Shown piece by piece: positions 52,796 through 62,838 of a stretch of 64,000 bases of DNA. The stretch comes from Robertmurraya korlensis NBRC 107688 (GTDB taxonomy: Bacteria; Bacillota; Bacilli; Bacillales; Cytobacillaceae): assembly GCF_001591645.1 (NCBI RefSeq), contig NZ_BCVH01000001.1, positions 124,001 to 188,000 on the forward strand, given 5' to 3'. The number at the start of each line of letters is the position of its first letter. Position 1 is the stretch's first letter. The notes under the pieces are model-generated. The model searched no databases, was not told the origin of the DNA, and saw nothing but the letters and a program-made list of their open reading frames with translations. The position numbers were made by a program, and so were the translations under genes.

Positions 52796-53740
52796 ATGCG
52801 AGACTACATAAAACGTTTTTTGATTGCGGGATTAATGGCATTATGTGTCACATTGCTATTTCTTGGAGGAAAACACTCTCAAGCAAGTATAAATATTAGC
52901 CAGGAGACCACTGATTGGATTTGGCCGGCTGATGGGATGATCACCGATACATACGGAACAAGAAGAGGAAACCATAAGGGAATTGATATAGCTTCTTCCC
53001 TAGGAACACCAATCTACTCAGTTGATGGTGGAGTAGTAACTAAATCTTATTATTCGGGTTCATATGGACATGTTATCTTTGTTAAACATCAAAATAATAT
53101 AGAAACGGTTTATGCCCATTTAAAAGCAAGATTTGTAAATGCTGGAGATACAGTAACCGCAGGTCAACAACTTGGTGAAATGGGAAGCACTGGTGATTCC
53201 TCGGGTGTACACCTACATTTTGAGGTTCATCTCAATGAGTGGACAGTTGATAAAAGAAATGCAGTTAATCCAGTATTAGCATTAGGTGAGGTAAAAGTTG
53301 GACAAGAAGTAGCAGCCTTACAAAAAGAGAAAAAAGACTCTAGCGTATTAGAGGCGGTTGCAAAAACAAGACTATATGAAGGACATGGAAAATCCTATAA
53401 TGAAAATGACGAGCAGGAAAGCGTTGTATTATCTGCGGAAAAAGTAGAATCAACCATTACACATACCGTGCAAACTGGAGAAACTCTATCGTCTATAGCT
53501 CAGAAATATAATATAAATCTAAATGCCATTAAGTCTGCAAATCATCTTACAAGCGATACAATAGTTGTTAATCAAACGCTTACCATTGATGAATCATATA
53601 CAAATAAGTACGTTGTTCAAGAAGGGGATACACTAGAAGAAATTGCTCATAAAACAGGAATGACTGTTGAACAGCTAAAACAGGTCAATCAGCTTCAAAA
53701 TGATATCATTGTTCCAAGACAAGTATTGCAATTAGAATAA
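52796..53740 (+). CDS. M23 family peptidoglycan endopeptidase with two LysM domains
   Basis: 314 residues from ATG 52796 behind AACAAGGAGGAAAAA. An N-terminal hydrophobic segment (FLIAGLMALCVTLLFLGG) serves as signal or anchor. The M23 (LytM) domain (about 40-160) has the zinc residues in NHKGIDIAS (His, Asp) and VHLHFEVH (His-x-His). Two LysM domains follow (HTVQTGETLSSIAQKYN, about 222; YVVQEGDTLEEIAHKTG, about 272). It probably cuts peptide bridges in the wall. No SpoIIQ-like features are seen beyond the shared M23 fold. Confidence 0.88.
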   Translation: MRDYIKRFLIAGLMALCVTLLFLGGKHSQASINISQETTDWIWPADGMITDTYGTRRGNHKGIDIASSLGTPIYSVDGGVVTKSYYSGSYGHVIFVKHQNNIETVYAHLKARFVNAGDTVTAGQQLGEMGSTGDSSGVHLHFEVHLNEWTVDKRNAVNPVLALGEVKVGQEVAALQKEKKDSSVLEAVAKTRLYEGHGKSYNENDEQESVVLSAEKVESTITHTVQTGETLSSIAQKYNINLNAIKSANHLTSDTIVVNQTLTIDESYTNKYVVQEGDTLEEIAHKTGMTVEQLKQVNQLQNDIIVPRQVLQLE

Positions 53741-53812
53741 TATGAATTGGCATTGCGACAGCCTCTGAATCGGTATATAATAGAAAGAAAATTCTAAAAA
53801 GAGGCTGGTTGG

Positions 53813-54625
53813 ATGTTAACAGATTATCATAATCATTTAGAGACAGGGACATTAACGTTAGATTATTTAAAGAAATTTACCGATGAGGCAAAAGCAAAGG
53901 GAATTGGCCAATTTGGTATTTCTGAGCATGCCTATCATTTCTATCAAACGGCAGATATTCTTCAAAACCCGTGGGTAAATGAACGTAGATACTACGATAT
54001 GAAAGATTATGTGAATTTATTTCATGAGGCATGGAATAATGAAATAGATGTAAAAATGTCAATTGAGATGGATTATACGCCTGGAAAACATGCGGAAATG
54101 GAAGCTTTTATTAAGAGTTATGACTTTGATTATGTCATCGGTTCGATTCACTGGGTAGATGACTTTGGAATTGATTTAAAGGAGTATATTCATGAATGGG
54201 AAAAGCGAGATCTTCATGAAGTATACAGAAATTACTTTCAGCAGGTCGTTACATTAGCAGAGTCAAATCTATTTGATATCGTTGGCCATTTGGATTTAGT
54301 GAAAATATTCAAATACATACCAAAGGAAGAAGAGTTTTTACTAGAGCAGTATGATAAGGCTACTACAGCACTAGCGAACTCGAAAACATGTGTAGAAATA
54401 AGCACAGCGGGTTTACGGAAGCCTATAGGTGAATTGTATCCTGATAAAAGATTATTACAAATGTGTTTCGATAAAAACGTTCCAATTGTATTGTCCTCTG
54501 ATGCCCATTTTCCTGAGCATGTAGGGGCTGATTTCGATAAGGCACTGGTTCTTGCAAAAGAAGTAGGATATAAAGAAATTATGACGTTCTCAAAAGGTGA
54601 GCGTAAAATACATCCATTAGGATAA
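53813..54625 (+). CDS. PHP-type histidinol-phosphatase (HisJ/HisK-like)
   Basis: 270 residues from ATG 53813 behind AAGAGGCTGG. PHP domain with DYHNHLETG (metal His about 5 and 7), SEHAYHF, EMDYTPG, GSIHW, GHLDLVK and the late SSDAHFPEHVG. This matches the histidinol-phosphate phosphatase branch, which removes phosphate in histidine synthesis. No his gene is nearby, so the call rests on family pattern. A bidirectional terminator separates it from serA. Confidence 0.82.
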   Translation: MLTDYHNHLETGTLTLDYLKKFTDEAKAKGIGQFGISEHAYHFYQTADILQNPWVNERRYYDMKDYVNLFHEAWNNEIDVKMSIEMDYTPGKHAEMEAFIKSYDFDYVIGSIHWVDDFGIDLKEYIHEWEKRDLHEVYRNYFQQVVTLAESNLFDIVGHLDLVKIFKYIPKEEEFLLEQYDKATTALANSKTCVEISTAGLRKPIGELYPDKRLLQMCFDKNVPIVLSSDAHFPEHVGADFDKALVLAKEVGYKEIMTFSKGERKIHPLG

Positions 54626-54626
54626 G

Positions 54627-54660
54627 AAAAAGATCGGAGGAAAAACCTCCGATCTTTTTA
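54627..54660. terminator. bidirectional terminator between hisJ-like gene and serA
   Basis: AAAAAGATCGGAGG and CCTCCGATCTTTTT form a perfect 14-pair stem around AAAAA. It serves both convergent genes and includes the serA stop codon. Confidence 0.92.
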
Positions 54661-56232
54661 TAGGTTGATTCGATTAATCGACACAATATCATCTAGAGCT
54701 GCCAGAGTGGCAATCTGTTGGTCATCTAATGCTTTATCAAAAGAAAGAACCATGATGGCTTCTCCGCCTGCTTGCTTTCTGCCTACTTGCATGGTTGCAA
54801 TATTTATTTCTTGATCACCGAGAATTTTGCCCACACGTCCAACGACACCAGGACGGTCCATATGCTGGATATAAAGCATATTCCCTTCAGGTAGGAAGTC
54901 GATTACAAAGTCATTTAAGTACACAATTCTTGGTCCGTAGTGGTCAATAAATGTACCTCTCACCGTAAACTGATGGTTTTCAGCCTTGGCAGTTACAGTG
55001 ATGCTGTTAGCATAACCAAAAGTATTAGTAGAGATCTTCTCACCTATGGTAATTCCTCTTTCCTTAGCAGCTAATAACGCATTTACTTCATTGACGTTTA
55101 CATCAATTCTATTTTTAAAGAATCCTGAGAGGACAGCTTTTGTTAAGTAAGATGTTTCAAGTTCAGTTACTGTGCCAGAGTAGGTAATAGAGATTTCATT
55201 TACTCCCTGTTTCATGCATTGTGACAAGATCGTTCCTATTTGCTTAGATAACTGGTGGAAAGGTTTAATCTTTTCAAAAATATCCTTTGACATAGCCGGT
55301 AAGTTAATAGAATTTAATACTGGTTTGCCTTCAAAGTACATACGAACTTCTTTTGCAACCTGTGTGGCTACATTTAATTGAGCTTCCTTAGTAGACGCAC
55401 CTAAGTGTGGTGTTACGATAACATTATCAAATTTAAATAACGGATGTTCTCCAGGTGGTTCTACTTCAAATACATCAATAGCAGCTCCTGCGACATGACC
55501 ATTTCCAACAAACTTCGCTAACGCTAGTTCATCAATGATTCCTCCACGTGCACAGTTAAGGAAGTATACCCCTTTTTTTGTTTTACTTAATGTGTCTTCG
55601 TTAATAAGTCCTTTTGTTTCTGGTGTTAATGGTGTATGAACAGTAATAATATCTGCTTCTGCCAATACTTCCTCTAGACTTCCATGAGAAACTCCGAGCT
55701 TAGCTGCTCGCTCTTTTGTTAAGAAAGGGTCATATACTTTTACATTCATCCCGAACACTTTTGCTCTTTTGGCTAACTCAGATCCAATCCGACCCATCCC
55801 GACGATTCCGAGAGTCTTTCCATAAAGTTCAGTACCGATAAATGCATTTCGTTTCCACTCAAGGTTTTTGACCGATTGATGGGCTTGAGGGATATTTCTC
55901 ATTAACGATGCCATCATTGCAAAGGTATGTTCAGCCGTAGAAATGGTATTCCCATCTGGAGCGTTGACGACAATAATTCCTCTTTTTGTAGCTGCATTCA
56001 CATTGATGTTGTCGACACCAACACCAGCACGTGCGATAATTTTTAATTGTGGCATTTTTTCTAGTAACTCTTCTGTAACAGTTGTGGCACTTCTAACTAA
56101 TAGTGCATCAATTTTTTCTAAGTCAACCTCTGGATCATTAATTTTTTTCTGAATTAAGGTTCCATCTTTAAAATCTAATAGGGGAGAAAGTCCTTCCTCA
56201 TTTATTGCATCGGCCACCAAAATTTGAAACAT
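54658..56232 (-). CDS. serA: D-3-phosphoglycerate dehydrogenase
   Basis: First step of serine synthesis: 3-phosphoglycerate to 3-phosphohydroxypyruvate with NAD+. 524 residues, the long form. Catalytic and Rossmann domains: [16 protein letters not shown] (about 147), catalytic Arg in [10 protein letters not shown] (about 235), Glu in VFEVEPP, His in TPHLGAST (about 282). The intervening ASB domain and a C-terminal ACT domain ([19 protein letters not shown]) for serine feedback follow. ATG 56232 is read from a near-consensus promoter at 56267-56295. Confidence 0.96.
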   Translation of the reverse strand: MFQILVADAINEEGLSPLLDFKDGTLIQKKINDPEVDLEKIDALLVRSATTVTEELLEKMPQLKIIARAGVGVDNINVNAATKRGIIVVNAPDGNTISTAEHTFAMMASLMRNIPQAHQSVKNLEWKRNAFIGTELYGKTLGIVGMGRIGSELAKRAKVFGMNVKVYDPFLTKERAAKLGVSHGSLEEVLAEADIITVHTPLTPETKGLINEDTLSKTKKGVYFLNCARGGIIDELALAKFVGNGHVAGAAIDVFEVEPPGEHPLFKFDNVIVTPHLGASTKEAQLNVATQVAKEVRMYFEGKPVLNSINLPAMSKDIFEKIKPFHQLSKQIGTILSQCMKQGVNEISITYSGTVTELETSYLTKAVLSGFFKNRIDVNVNEVNALLAAKERGITIGEKISTNTFGYANSITVTAKAENHQFTVRGTFIDHYGPRIVYLNDFVIDFLPEGNMLYIQHMDRPGVVGRVGKILGDQEINIATMQVGRKQAGGEAIMVLSFDKALDDQQIATLAALDDIVSINRINL

Positions 56233-56266
56233 TCAAAACACCTACCCAATTATCAATTTTCTGATT

Positions 56267-56295
56267 ATTTTACAAGGCGAACATTTATCTGTCAA
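56267..56295 (-). promoter_or_regulatory. sigma-A promoter of serA
   Basis: On the minus strand TTGACA (56295-56290), 17 bases, then TAAAAT (56272-56267). This is a consensus -35 with a five-of-six -10, 35 bases before the serA start. Confidence 0.8.
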
Positions 56296-56364
56296 TGTAC
56301 TATAGTGTTAGGAAGTAGAATGTAATCGCTTTAATGATTTAAAGTCACGATTTTGTTATATTTT

Positions 56365-56398
56365 TTAACAAAAAGCGCAAACTTTCAAAGTTTGCGCT
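56365..56398 (-). terminator. terminator of ppaC
   Basis: AGCGCAAACTTT and AAAGTTTGCGCT form a perfect 12-pair stem with a one-base centre. The minus strand continues TTTTTGTTAAAAAA. It lies eight bases after the ppaC stop. Confidence 0.85.
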
Positions 56399-56405
56399 CA
56401 TCATT

Positions 56406-57341
56406 TTACATTTTGGAATTAAATAAATCAGTAAGTACTGGAACGATTTGTTTTTTACGTGAAACTACACCTTTTAATACTGCCTTATTATTTTCAAGTG
56501 TCACACCGTATGCTTCTTCAACGGCTGAGCTTGCATTTCCTAATGCAAGGGCGGTTGAATCATTTGTTAGAATGTCTGTCACTACAAATAAGAACAGGTC
56601 TAGACCTTTTTCTGAAATAATGGTAGATAAAGTTTCTTCAAGTTCAGCTTGTCTAGAGAACACGTCGTTAATATCTACAGCATTTACTTGCGCAATTTCA
56701 ACCTTACTAGCTCCCATTTGGAACTCTTTTGCATCAAGGGATACAAGCTGTTGAATAGTTTTTTCGCTTAAATCTGCTCCAGCCTTAAGCATGTCCAATC
56801 CGTAGCTTTCAGCATTTACACCAGCGATTTCAGCTAGTTCTTTTGCTGCAGCGATATCTTCATTTGTACAAGTTGGTGACTTGAATAATAAGGAATCAGA
56901 GATAATCGCAGAAAGCATAAGACCAGCAATTTCTGGACGAATTTGTACATTATTCTCTTTATAAAGCTTGTTTAGGATAGTTGCAGTACATCCAACCGGC
57001 TCACAGCGATAGTAGAGAGGGTCACTTGTTTCAAAATTTGCAATACGGTGATGGTCGATTACTTCTAAAACACGGACATGATCAATATCACTTACACTTT
57101 GTTGTCTCTCGTTGTGGTCAACAAGGATAACGTGATTCACTTCACCTGCAACTGTTTCAACAAGTCGTGGAGCTTCTGCTTTGAACGTGTCAAGGGCAAA
57201 TTGGGTTTCTCCGCTTACTTCTCCTAATCGAACGGCTTCCACATCCATACCTAGAGCCTTTTTTAATTCAGCATAAGCGATAGCAGAACAAATTGTGTCA
57301 GTATCAGGATTTTTATGACCAAAAATAAGAACTTTTTCCAT
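56406..57341 (-). CDS. ppaC: manganese-dependent inorganic pyrophosphatase
   Basis: 311 residues from ATG 57341 behind AAAGGAGATAAT; upstream in-frame codons to 57380 lack a site. Family II (DHH) pyrophosphatase: [16 protein letters not shown] (metal His and Asps about 8-15), [11 protein letters not shown] (about 72), the DHH motif in [11 protein letters not shown] (about 95), and C-terminal [12 protein letters not shown] with the phosphate-binding Arg-Lys-Lys. It hydrolyses pyrophosphate, driving biosynthesis. Single gene, divergent from the FMN riboswitch. Confidence 0.95.
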   Translation of the reverse strand: MEKVLIFGHKNPDTDTICSAIAYAELKKALGMDVEAVRLGEVSGETQFALDTFKAEAPRLVETVAGEVNHVILVDHNERQQSVSDIDHVRVLEVIDHHRIANFETSDPLYYRCEPVGCTATILNKLYKENNVQIRPEIAGLMLSAIISDSLLFKSPTCTNEDIAAAKELAEIAGVNAESYGLDMLKAGADLSEKTIQQLVSLDAKEFQMGASKVEIAQVNAVDINDVFSRQAELEETLSTIISEKGLDLFLFVVTDILTNDSTALALGNASSAVEEAYGVTLENNKAVLKGVVSRKKQIVPVLTDLFNSKM

Positions 57342-57447
57342 GATTATCTCCTTTAAAATTAATCTATATCGTATGTACATATACTTTTATAATTTAACAC
57401 AAATACAAAAGAAGGACAAAAAATAATTCATTCATAATGTAAACTTC

Positions 57448-57476
57448 TTCACAAGAAATATGATGTAGGCTATAAT
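57448..57476 (+). promoter_or_regulatory. sigma-A promoter of the FMN riboswitch and ribU
   Basis: TTCACA (57448-57453), a 17-base spacer and consensus TATAAT (57471-57476), about 25 bases before the first riboswitch arm. Confidence 0.75.
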
Positions 57477-57499
57477 GGTGAGGAAAATATAATATTGGT

Positions 57500-57632
57500 C
57501 TATCTTCGGGGCAGGGTGTGATTCCCGACCGGCGGTAATGAGTGTTTACTCTTAGCCCGCGAGCCTGGTTTTTGGGCAGGATTTGGTGCGATTCCAAAGC
57601 CGACAGTATAGTCTGGATGGGAGAAGATGGAG
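57500..57632 (+). promoter_or_regulatory. FMN riboswitch (RFN element)
   Basis: All conserved RFN blocks are present in order: TATCTTCGGGGCAGGGTG, ATTCCCGACCGGCGGTA, AGCCCGCGAG, GATTTGGTGCGATTCC, AAGCCGACAGTATAGTCTGG and the closing GGGAGAAGATG. P1 is ATCTTC with GAAGAT. FMN binding should lower expression of the riboflavin importer gene downstream through the terminator hairpin at 57696. Confidence 0.97.
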
Positions 57633-57641
57633 GTTCTGCCG

Positions 57642-57742
57642 ACGTTCAAAAAATGATAGTTTGAACGTTTATTAAGCGTACCTTCTAAATAATCTCCCTC
57701 GAGCGTCTCGCTTGAGGGTTTATTTGTAACGGTGGTACGCTT
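57642..57742 (+). terminator. riboswitch expression platform: antiterminator hairpin and nested terminator
   Basis: ACGTTCAAA/TTTGAACGT (57642-57668) form one hairpin. A second, CCCTCGAGCG/CGCTTGAGGG (57696-57717), is followed by TTTATTT. Outside it, AAGCGTACC (57674-57682) pairs perfectly with GGTACGCTT (57734-57742), enclosing the terminator. Confidence 0.7.
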
Positions 57743-57795
57743 GCTGAACCTTTCTTCTTTAGGTGAGATGGATCCTAAAAAAAGGAGAGAGGGAA

Positions 57796-58380
57796 ATGAA
57801 AGGTTTTAACGTAAGAACACTTGTTTTGATTGGAATGTTAAGTAGTATCTCGTATGTACTAATGCTTCTTAATTTTCCAATTCCACCGTTTCCACAGTTT
57901 TTAATGGTGGATTTCAGCGATGTACCAGCTTTAATTGGTGCACTCATTCTAGGACCAGTAGCTGGAATAGTAATTGAACTTCTTAAAAATGTACTTGATT
58001 ACTTTTTAACAGGTAGTGCAACAGGAGTTCCAGTCGGACATGTTGCAAATTTTGTTGCTGGAATTCTGTTTATTTTGCCAACATACTACATTTATCAAAA
58101 GGTTAAATCTTCAAAAGGTATGACATTCGGCTTGGTTATAGGTACGATCTCAATGGCCGTTCTTATGAGTGTTCTTAACTATTACATTATTTTGCCTGCA
58201 TATACATTCTTTCTAAATACCCCTGCGATGTCAGGAGAAGAAACAAGGCAAATGATTGTTACAGCAATTCTTCCTTTTAACTTAGTTAAGGGTATTTTGA
58301 TATCAGTCATTTTTATGCTTTTATTTACAAGAATGGGAACATGGATGAACAAACAAAAAGTACAAAGCAGAGCAGCATAG
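57796..58380 (+). CDS. ribU: riboflavin transporter RibU (ECF S component)
   Basis: 194 residues from ATG 57796 behind AAAGGAGAGAGGG; ATG 57763 is too far upstream of a site. Six hydrophobic segments; the N-terminal KGFNVRTLVLIGMLSSISYVLM (in part) and MLLNFPIPPFPQFLMVDFSD followed by LGPVAGIVIELLKNVLDYF are the RibU pattern. As an S component it binds riboflavin outside and works with a shared EcfAA'T energy module, which is not in this window. FMN-controlled. Confidence 0.95.
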   Translation: MKGFNVRTLVLIGMLSSISYVLMLLNFPIPPFPQFLMVDFSDVPALIGALILGPVAGIVIELLKNVLDYFLTGSATGVPVGHVANFVAGILFILPTYYIYQKVKSSKGMTFGLVIGTISMAVLMSVLNYYIILPAYTFFLNTPAMSGEETRQMIVTAILPFNLVKGILISVIFMLLFTRMGTWMNKQKVQSRAA

Positions 58381-58388
58381 TCACAAAA

Positions 58389-58416
58389 AAAAGCAACGGC
58401 GAAGCCGTTGCTTTTA
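58389..58416. terminator. bidirectional terminator between ribU and fer
   Basis: AAAAGCAACGGC and GCCGTTGCTTTT form a 12-pair perfect stem with a GAA loop and A/T tracts on both sides. Confidence 0.9.
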
Positions 58417-58428
58417 CTTATTTACATA

Positions 58429-58746
<318 letters not shown>

Positions 58747-58923
58747 TCATATCTTATTGTAAAACTGAATGGTCAACATTTCAATAGAAAAAGTATTGAG
58801 AATGCTTATCATATAAGGGTTTAATAATGTTTAGCATTTTTTATTCATTAAATGAGTCTCATTTCATGCTACAATAATAGACATAAAAATACAAAAAAAC
58901 CTACGTAACGAAGGTGAAGAAAA

Positions 58924-59973
58924 TTGATAAATATTCTTGAACACGTGGTTCTATATTGTTTATCAAAACTGGGAAAAGAACGAAGTAGCTCAAGCGTGTT
59001 TCATTTATTAAATGGAAAAAAATCTTCTCAAACCATTCAGGACTCTCATCTTTTTCAAGTAGACTCCTTTTTTAATACGGCGCATTCCTTAACAAGGGAG
59101 CAATATGAGGACATTATAACAAAACTAATCAATCATGATTTTATTTATTTAGGAAGCAATCAGCAAATCGTAATTAGTGAAAAAGGACATTTGTTAGTAA
59201 AAGAATTGTATTCAACTTATCCATACTTAAAAAGATTGCAAGGAGGAAAGTATCACAATAGTATGCAATTTTGGGAGAGATTATCTTTACTTACACAAGT
59301 ATGCTCTAACCTAGTAAATAAACAAACAAGATATATACCCGTTCAGAAAAATAAAGATACTCAAAATTGGATTAAGTATCTATTTGCAACATCGGAGGAA
59401 AGCAGCAGTAACCTTCCTCATATGCTTCTAACGGAATTATATTCATTATTAGAGACTTCTGAATTGGAGATTGACCCTACCGTATTAGTTGCAAGACTTT
59501 CGGGGTTTCAATCCATTGGATTAACGGAAATGCAAACGATCGATCTGCTTGGTCTAGACGAAAATAGCTACCGGTTTCAATTTCAAGCATTGCTTCATTG
59601 TTTATTGCGGTCCATTGAGATGAACCCATCAGCATATCCCTTATTAGCTAGGATTGCAGTTACAGATGAGCTTCATCAATTAACAGCTTCTACAAAAAAA
59701 ACATACGAATTATTAACCAAAGGAAAAGGGATTGTAGAAATCGGTCAAATCAGGAGATTAAAAGAAAGCACTATTCAGGATCATATTGTTGAAATTGCTC
59801 TTTTCATTCACACATTTAATATTGACCGTTTTGTTGATCAGCCACTTCAAGAGCAGATTAAAGAGGCGATCCAAAAGGCATCATCAAAGCAGTTGAGAAA
59901 AATCCGCGAAATAATAGAGGTTGATTATTTTCAGATACGATTAGTTATTGCAAAATGTGGTGACCTATTATGA
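58924..59973 (+). CDS. ypbB: YpbB-like helix-turn-helix protein
   Basis: 349 residues from TTG 58924 behind AAGGTGAAG. All-helical; the C-terminal part (TYELLTKGKGIVEIGQIRRLKESTIQDHIVEIALF, in parts) is the HTH-40-type domain often linked to RecQ helicases. The N-terminal ~240 residues are not recognised. It overlaps recQ by four bases, so the two are made together; a role with RecQ in DNA work is inferred from this coupling. Confidence 0.82.
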   Translation: MINILEHVVLYCLSKLGKERSSSSVFHLLNGKKSSQTIQDSHLFQVDSFFNTAHSLTREQYEDIITKLINHDFIYLGSNQQIVISEKGHLLVKELYSTYPYLKRLQGGKYHNSMQFWERLSLLTQVCSNLVNKQTRYIPVQKNKDTQNWIKYLFATSEESSSNLPHMLLTELYSLLETSELEIDPTVLVARLSGFQSIGLTEMQTIDLLGLDENSYRFQFQALLHCLLRSIEMNPSAYPLLARIAVTDELHQLTASTKKTYELLTKGKGIVEIGQIRRLKESTIQDHIVEIALFIHTFNIDRFVDQPLQEQIKEAIQKASSKQLRKIREIIEVDYFQIRLVIAKCGDLL

Positions 59974-61472
59974 CCCTTGAGAATAAACTTAAAACACATT
60001 TTGGATATGATCATTTCAAAAAAGGACAAAGAGAGATTATTGAAGCATTAACACTAGGGAAAAATGTCCTTGCCATGCTCCCAACTGGGACAGGTAAGTC
60101 ATTATGTTATCAACTTCCTGCGTATCTTATGGATGGTGTAGTTGTAGTGGTTACCCCATTGCTTTCCTTGATGCAGGACCAAGTTGAGCAGATGATGGCA
60201 CGTGGTGAAAAACGGGTGGTAGCAATAAATTCTTTTCTAGAGCGTGGGGAGAGAGCTAGTGTCTTTGGACGTCTTCATACGTATAAATTCATTTATATTT
60301 CTCCTGAAATGTTGATGAGTGATTTTGTGGTCTCCCATTTAAACAAGCTAACAATCAGTCTATTTGTTGTAGATGAGGCACATTGTATCTCCCAATGGGG
60401 GTATGATTTTAGACCTGATTATTTAAAGCTAGGAGACATCCGCGAATCTTTAGGAAGCCCTCAAACAATTGCATTAACAGCAACAGCTGATCAGGAGGTG
60501 CGGTCGGATATTGCTCAAACTTTAAAGCTAAATGAGTGGGATGAGTTTGTTTCCTCTGTTGACCGTCCCAACATTAAGATGGTCGTAGACTTTGTTCAGG
60601 ATGCTAGGGATAAGCTAGATAAGCTGTTAGAGTGGGTATTTTTTTTACAAGGACCTGGAATTATCTATTTTTCAAGTAAAAAATTAGCTGAAGAAGTTGC
60701 CATCATGTTACGGGACAGTGGGTTGCCAAGAGCAATGGCCTATCACGGTGGTCTAGACCAAGAAAGTAGAATACTTATTCAACAGCAATTTATTAAGGGG
60801 CAGCTTGATGTGATTTGTGCAACCAGTGCTTTTGGTATGGGAATCAATAAAGAAAATGTCCGGTTTGTCATCCATTTTCACATGCCCTTACAGCTAGAAT
60901 CTTACTTACAGGAAATAGGCAGGGCAGGAAGAGATGGGGAGAATAGTATTTCTATTCTTCTGTATTCCCCCCATGACGAGCAACTGCCATACCAGCTAGC
61001 AGAGGGAGAACTTCCTACCCAATATCAAATTAATTGGCTGTTTCAACATTTTGGAGATCGATTACTATATGAATGGGAAGAAATGGAGGAATCCATAAAA
61101 CATATTGGGGGATTTTCAGATACATCCTGGAGATTAACAAAGGATTTTCTTCGAAGCCTTAATAACAGTATGGATTTAAAGGTAGAGGAAGAAAGATTTC
61201 TTCAATATATTGATAATCGAAAAAAGCATAAAAGGAATAAGATAGTGGATATGTTGAATTGGATTCAGTCCAAGGAGTGTAAACGTAAGGGGATTCTTTC
61301 CTATTTTGGGGAGGTAAAACAAAATACTGTTGAAGATTGTTGTCATGTGTGTGGGATTGCTTATGATCAATATAATAAGAAAAGTTCAGAAGTAGTAGAG
61401 GTTACCCCTTTTCAGTGGAGGGATTATTTGCAGGCATTACTTTCGAAGAGTGGGACTAGTTATGAAAAATAA
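59970..61472 (+). CDS. recQ: RecQ-type ATP-dependent DNA helicase
   Basis: 500 residues from ATG 59970, overlapping ypbB. SF2 motifs: I LPTGTGKSLCYQLPA (about 38), II VVDEAHCISQWGYDFRPDY (about 132-150), III LTATAD, V SAFGMGINKENVRFVIHFHMP (in part) and VI QEIGRAGRDG. A zinc-binding stretch with CCHVCGI ends the RQC-like part, and no full HRDC domain is present. This is the short form called RecS/YpbC in B. subtilis. It overlaps ypbD by eleven bases. Confidence 0.93.
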   Translation: MTLENKLKTHFGYDHFKKGQREIIEALTLGKNVLAMLPTGTGKSLCYQLPAYLMDGVVVVVTPLLSLMQDQVEQMMARGEKRVVAINSFLERGERASVFGRLHTYKFIYISPEMLMSDFVVSHLNKLTISLFVVDEAHCISQWGYDFRPDYLKLGDIRESLGSPQTIALTATADQEVRSDIAQTLKLNEWDEFVSSVDRPNIKMVVDFVQDARDKLDKLLEWVFFLQGPGIIYFSSKKLAEEVAIMLRDSGLPRAMAYHGGLDQESRILIQQQFIKGQLDVICATSAFGMGINKENVRFVIHFHMPLQLESYLQEIGRAGRDGENSISILLYSPHDEQLPYQLAEGELPTQYQINWLFQHFGDRLLYEWEEMEESIKHIGGFSDTSWRLTKDFLRSLNNSMDLKVEEERFLQYIDNRKKHKRNKIVDMLNWIQSKECKRKGILSYFGEVKQNTVEDCCHVCGIAYDQYNKKSSEVVEVTPFQWRDYLQALLSKSGTSYEK

Positions 61473-62043
61473 ATATGAAGAATTGATAGACGAATTATCA
61501 GATCAAGAATTAGTAAAACACCTATACATTACACAGGTCTTACTAATAGTCCTTTCCATAGGCATTGGATGGTTTTTATTCGATCATATGAAGTCCTTTC
61601 TTGACCTATTTCATTGGAAGGACCCTTATATATGGTTGGTAGGGGTTCCGGCAGGATTGTTAATCGTTTGTATTGACGTACTATTTATGAAGTACCTCCC
61701 ATCCTCTTATTATGACGACGGTGGACTGAATGAGAAATTGTTCTCAAAGAGAAAAGGCTGGGAAATTCTCTTTATTGCTGCAATTGTAGCAGTTAGCGAA
61801 GAGATTTTATTTCGAGGAGTCATACAAACTCATTTTGGTCTAATTACATCCAGTGTCATTTTTGCTTTAATCCATTATCGCTATCTATTTAATTGGTTTC
61901 TCTTTTTAAATATCACTCTACTCAGTTTCTTTATTGGGGTTATATATGAGTGGACAGGAAATCTCCTAGTAACTATTGTCATGCATTTTATAATTGATGC
62001 GTTATTGGGATTTATTATCAAACGTAAAAAGAGAGGAACGTGA
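61462..62043 (+). CDS. ypbD: CPBP-family intramembrane metalloprotease YpbD
   Basis: 193 residues from ATG 61462; GTG 61450 is in frame but the GAGTGGGA site fits the ATG better. Several hydrophobic segments and the CPBP (Abi) motifs: EEILFRGVIQ (Glu-Glu-x3-Arg, about 113), the second motif in FALIHYRYLFNWF (His about 139) and a third in VMHFIIDALLG. The family cuts prenyl-type or membrane peptides; the substrate here is unknown. It lies inside the ypbB-recQ-ypbD-ypbE operon. Confidence 0.88.
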   Translation: MKNKYEELIDELSDQELVKHLYITQVLLIVLSIGIGWFLFDHMKSFLDLFHWKDPYIWLVGVPAGLLIVCIDVLFMKYLPSSYYDDGGLNEKLFSKRKGWEILFIAAIVAVSEEILFRGVIQTHFGLITSSVIFALIHYRYLFNWFLFLNITLLSFFIGVIYEWTGNLLVTIVMHFIIDALLGFIIKRKKRGT

Positions 62044-62744
62044 AAAATATGAATAAAGAAGAGCCTATTAGAGATCAAGCAGAAAAACTTCGTAAAAGGA
62101 TGAAGGATGTTGATCGAAAAGTAGATACAATAGAAAATGAAACGATTACTAACTCTAAAGAAAAGCTACCACCTCGGAGTAGGGTTCATAAACAAAAACA
62201 AATGAAAAAAAAGACAAAAATAAAGGTAAAGTATCCTCTTATTCGTTTACTAGGAATGTTTTTTATCTTACTTCCCATCGTCATATTTAGTATTTACACG
62301 TATAATGAATCACAAAAAACATCAAGTAGCATACCTGTTCAAGAAAATAAGGGAGCAGAAGCGATTTATTATACAGATGAAGAAGAGGGTCTAGAAGAAA
62401 CTACAGAAACTGATGAAGATGAAACGAACGACGAGAATGTGGAAAATGAGGAGAAGGAAGCGGATAAAATAGATAAATCAACAAATTCAGAGCAAATTAA
62501 TCCGATCGAGACTCCACAAGAAACCACATCGACTTCGGAAGCAATGACTACTGCGGAGCCAAAAGTACAAGCAGTAGATCAAACAGTTGTTTACCATAAA
62601 GTACAGCCAGGTGAAACCGTGTTTAGACTTGCTATGAAGTATTATAAATCACAATCCGGTATTGATATTATTAAGAAAGCAAATTCTTTGTCTTCAAACG
62701 AAATAACAGTGGGACAAACATTAACCATTCCGCTGAGTAAATAA
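62040..62744 (+). CDS. ypbE: LysM-domain membrane protein YpbE
   Basis: 234 residues from GTG 62040 (ATG 62049 is an alternative start three codons later; AGAGAGGA lies before both). A basic cytoplasmic N-terminus, one transmembrane helix (LIRLLGMFFILLPIVIFSIY, about 63-82), an acidic, Glu/Thr-rich spacer, and one C-terminal LysM (YHKVQPGETVFRLAMKYYK ... VGQTLTIPL). It should bind peptidoglycan outside. Function is unknown. Overlaps ypbD by four bases. Confidence 0.85.
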   Translation: MKNMNKEEPIRDQAEKLRKRMKDVDRKVDTIENETITNSKEKLPPRSRVHKQKQMKKKTKIKVKYPLIRLLGMFFILLPIVIFSIYTYNESQKTSSSIPVQENKGAEAIYYTDEEEGLEETTETDEDETNDENVENEEKEADKIDKSTNSEQINPIETPQETTSTSEAMTTAEPKVQAVDQTVVYHKVQPGETVFRLAMKYYKSQSGIDIIKKANSLSSNEITVGQTLTIPLSK

Positions 62745-62746
62745 CT

Positions 62747-62779
62747 GGGGCTAGGCCATAAATGGCTTAGCTCTTTTTT
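62747..62779 (+). terminator. terminator after ypbB-recQ-ypbD-ypbE
   Basis: GGGCTAGGCC and GGCTTAGCTC form a stem of about ten pairs with G-U wobbles around ATAAAT, then seven T. Confidence 0.8.
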
Positions 62780-62838
62780 TGGAATCGACATAAAACAAAG
62801 GACAAGTTCATATTTATTTAATAGGGGAGGGTAGAAAA

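Noticed and set aside
57394-57597. Minus-strand frame across the riboflavin promoter region
   Set aside because: It overlaps the FMN riboswitch and its promoter, so it is a chance frame.
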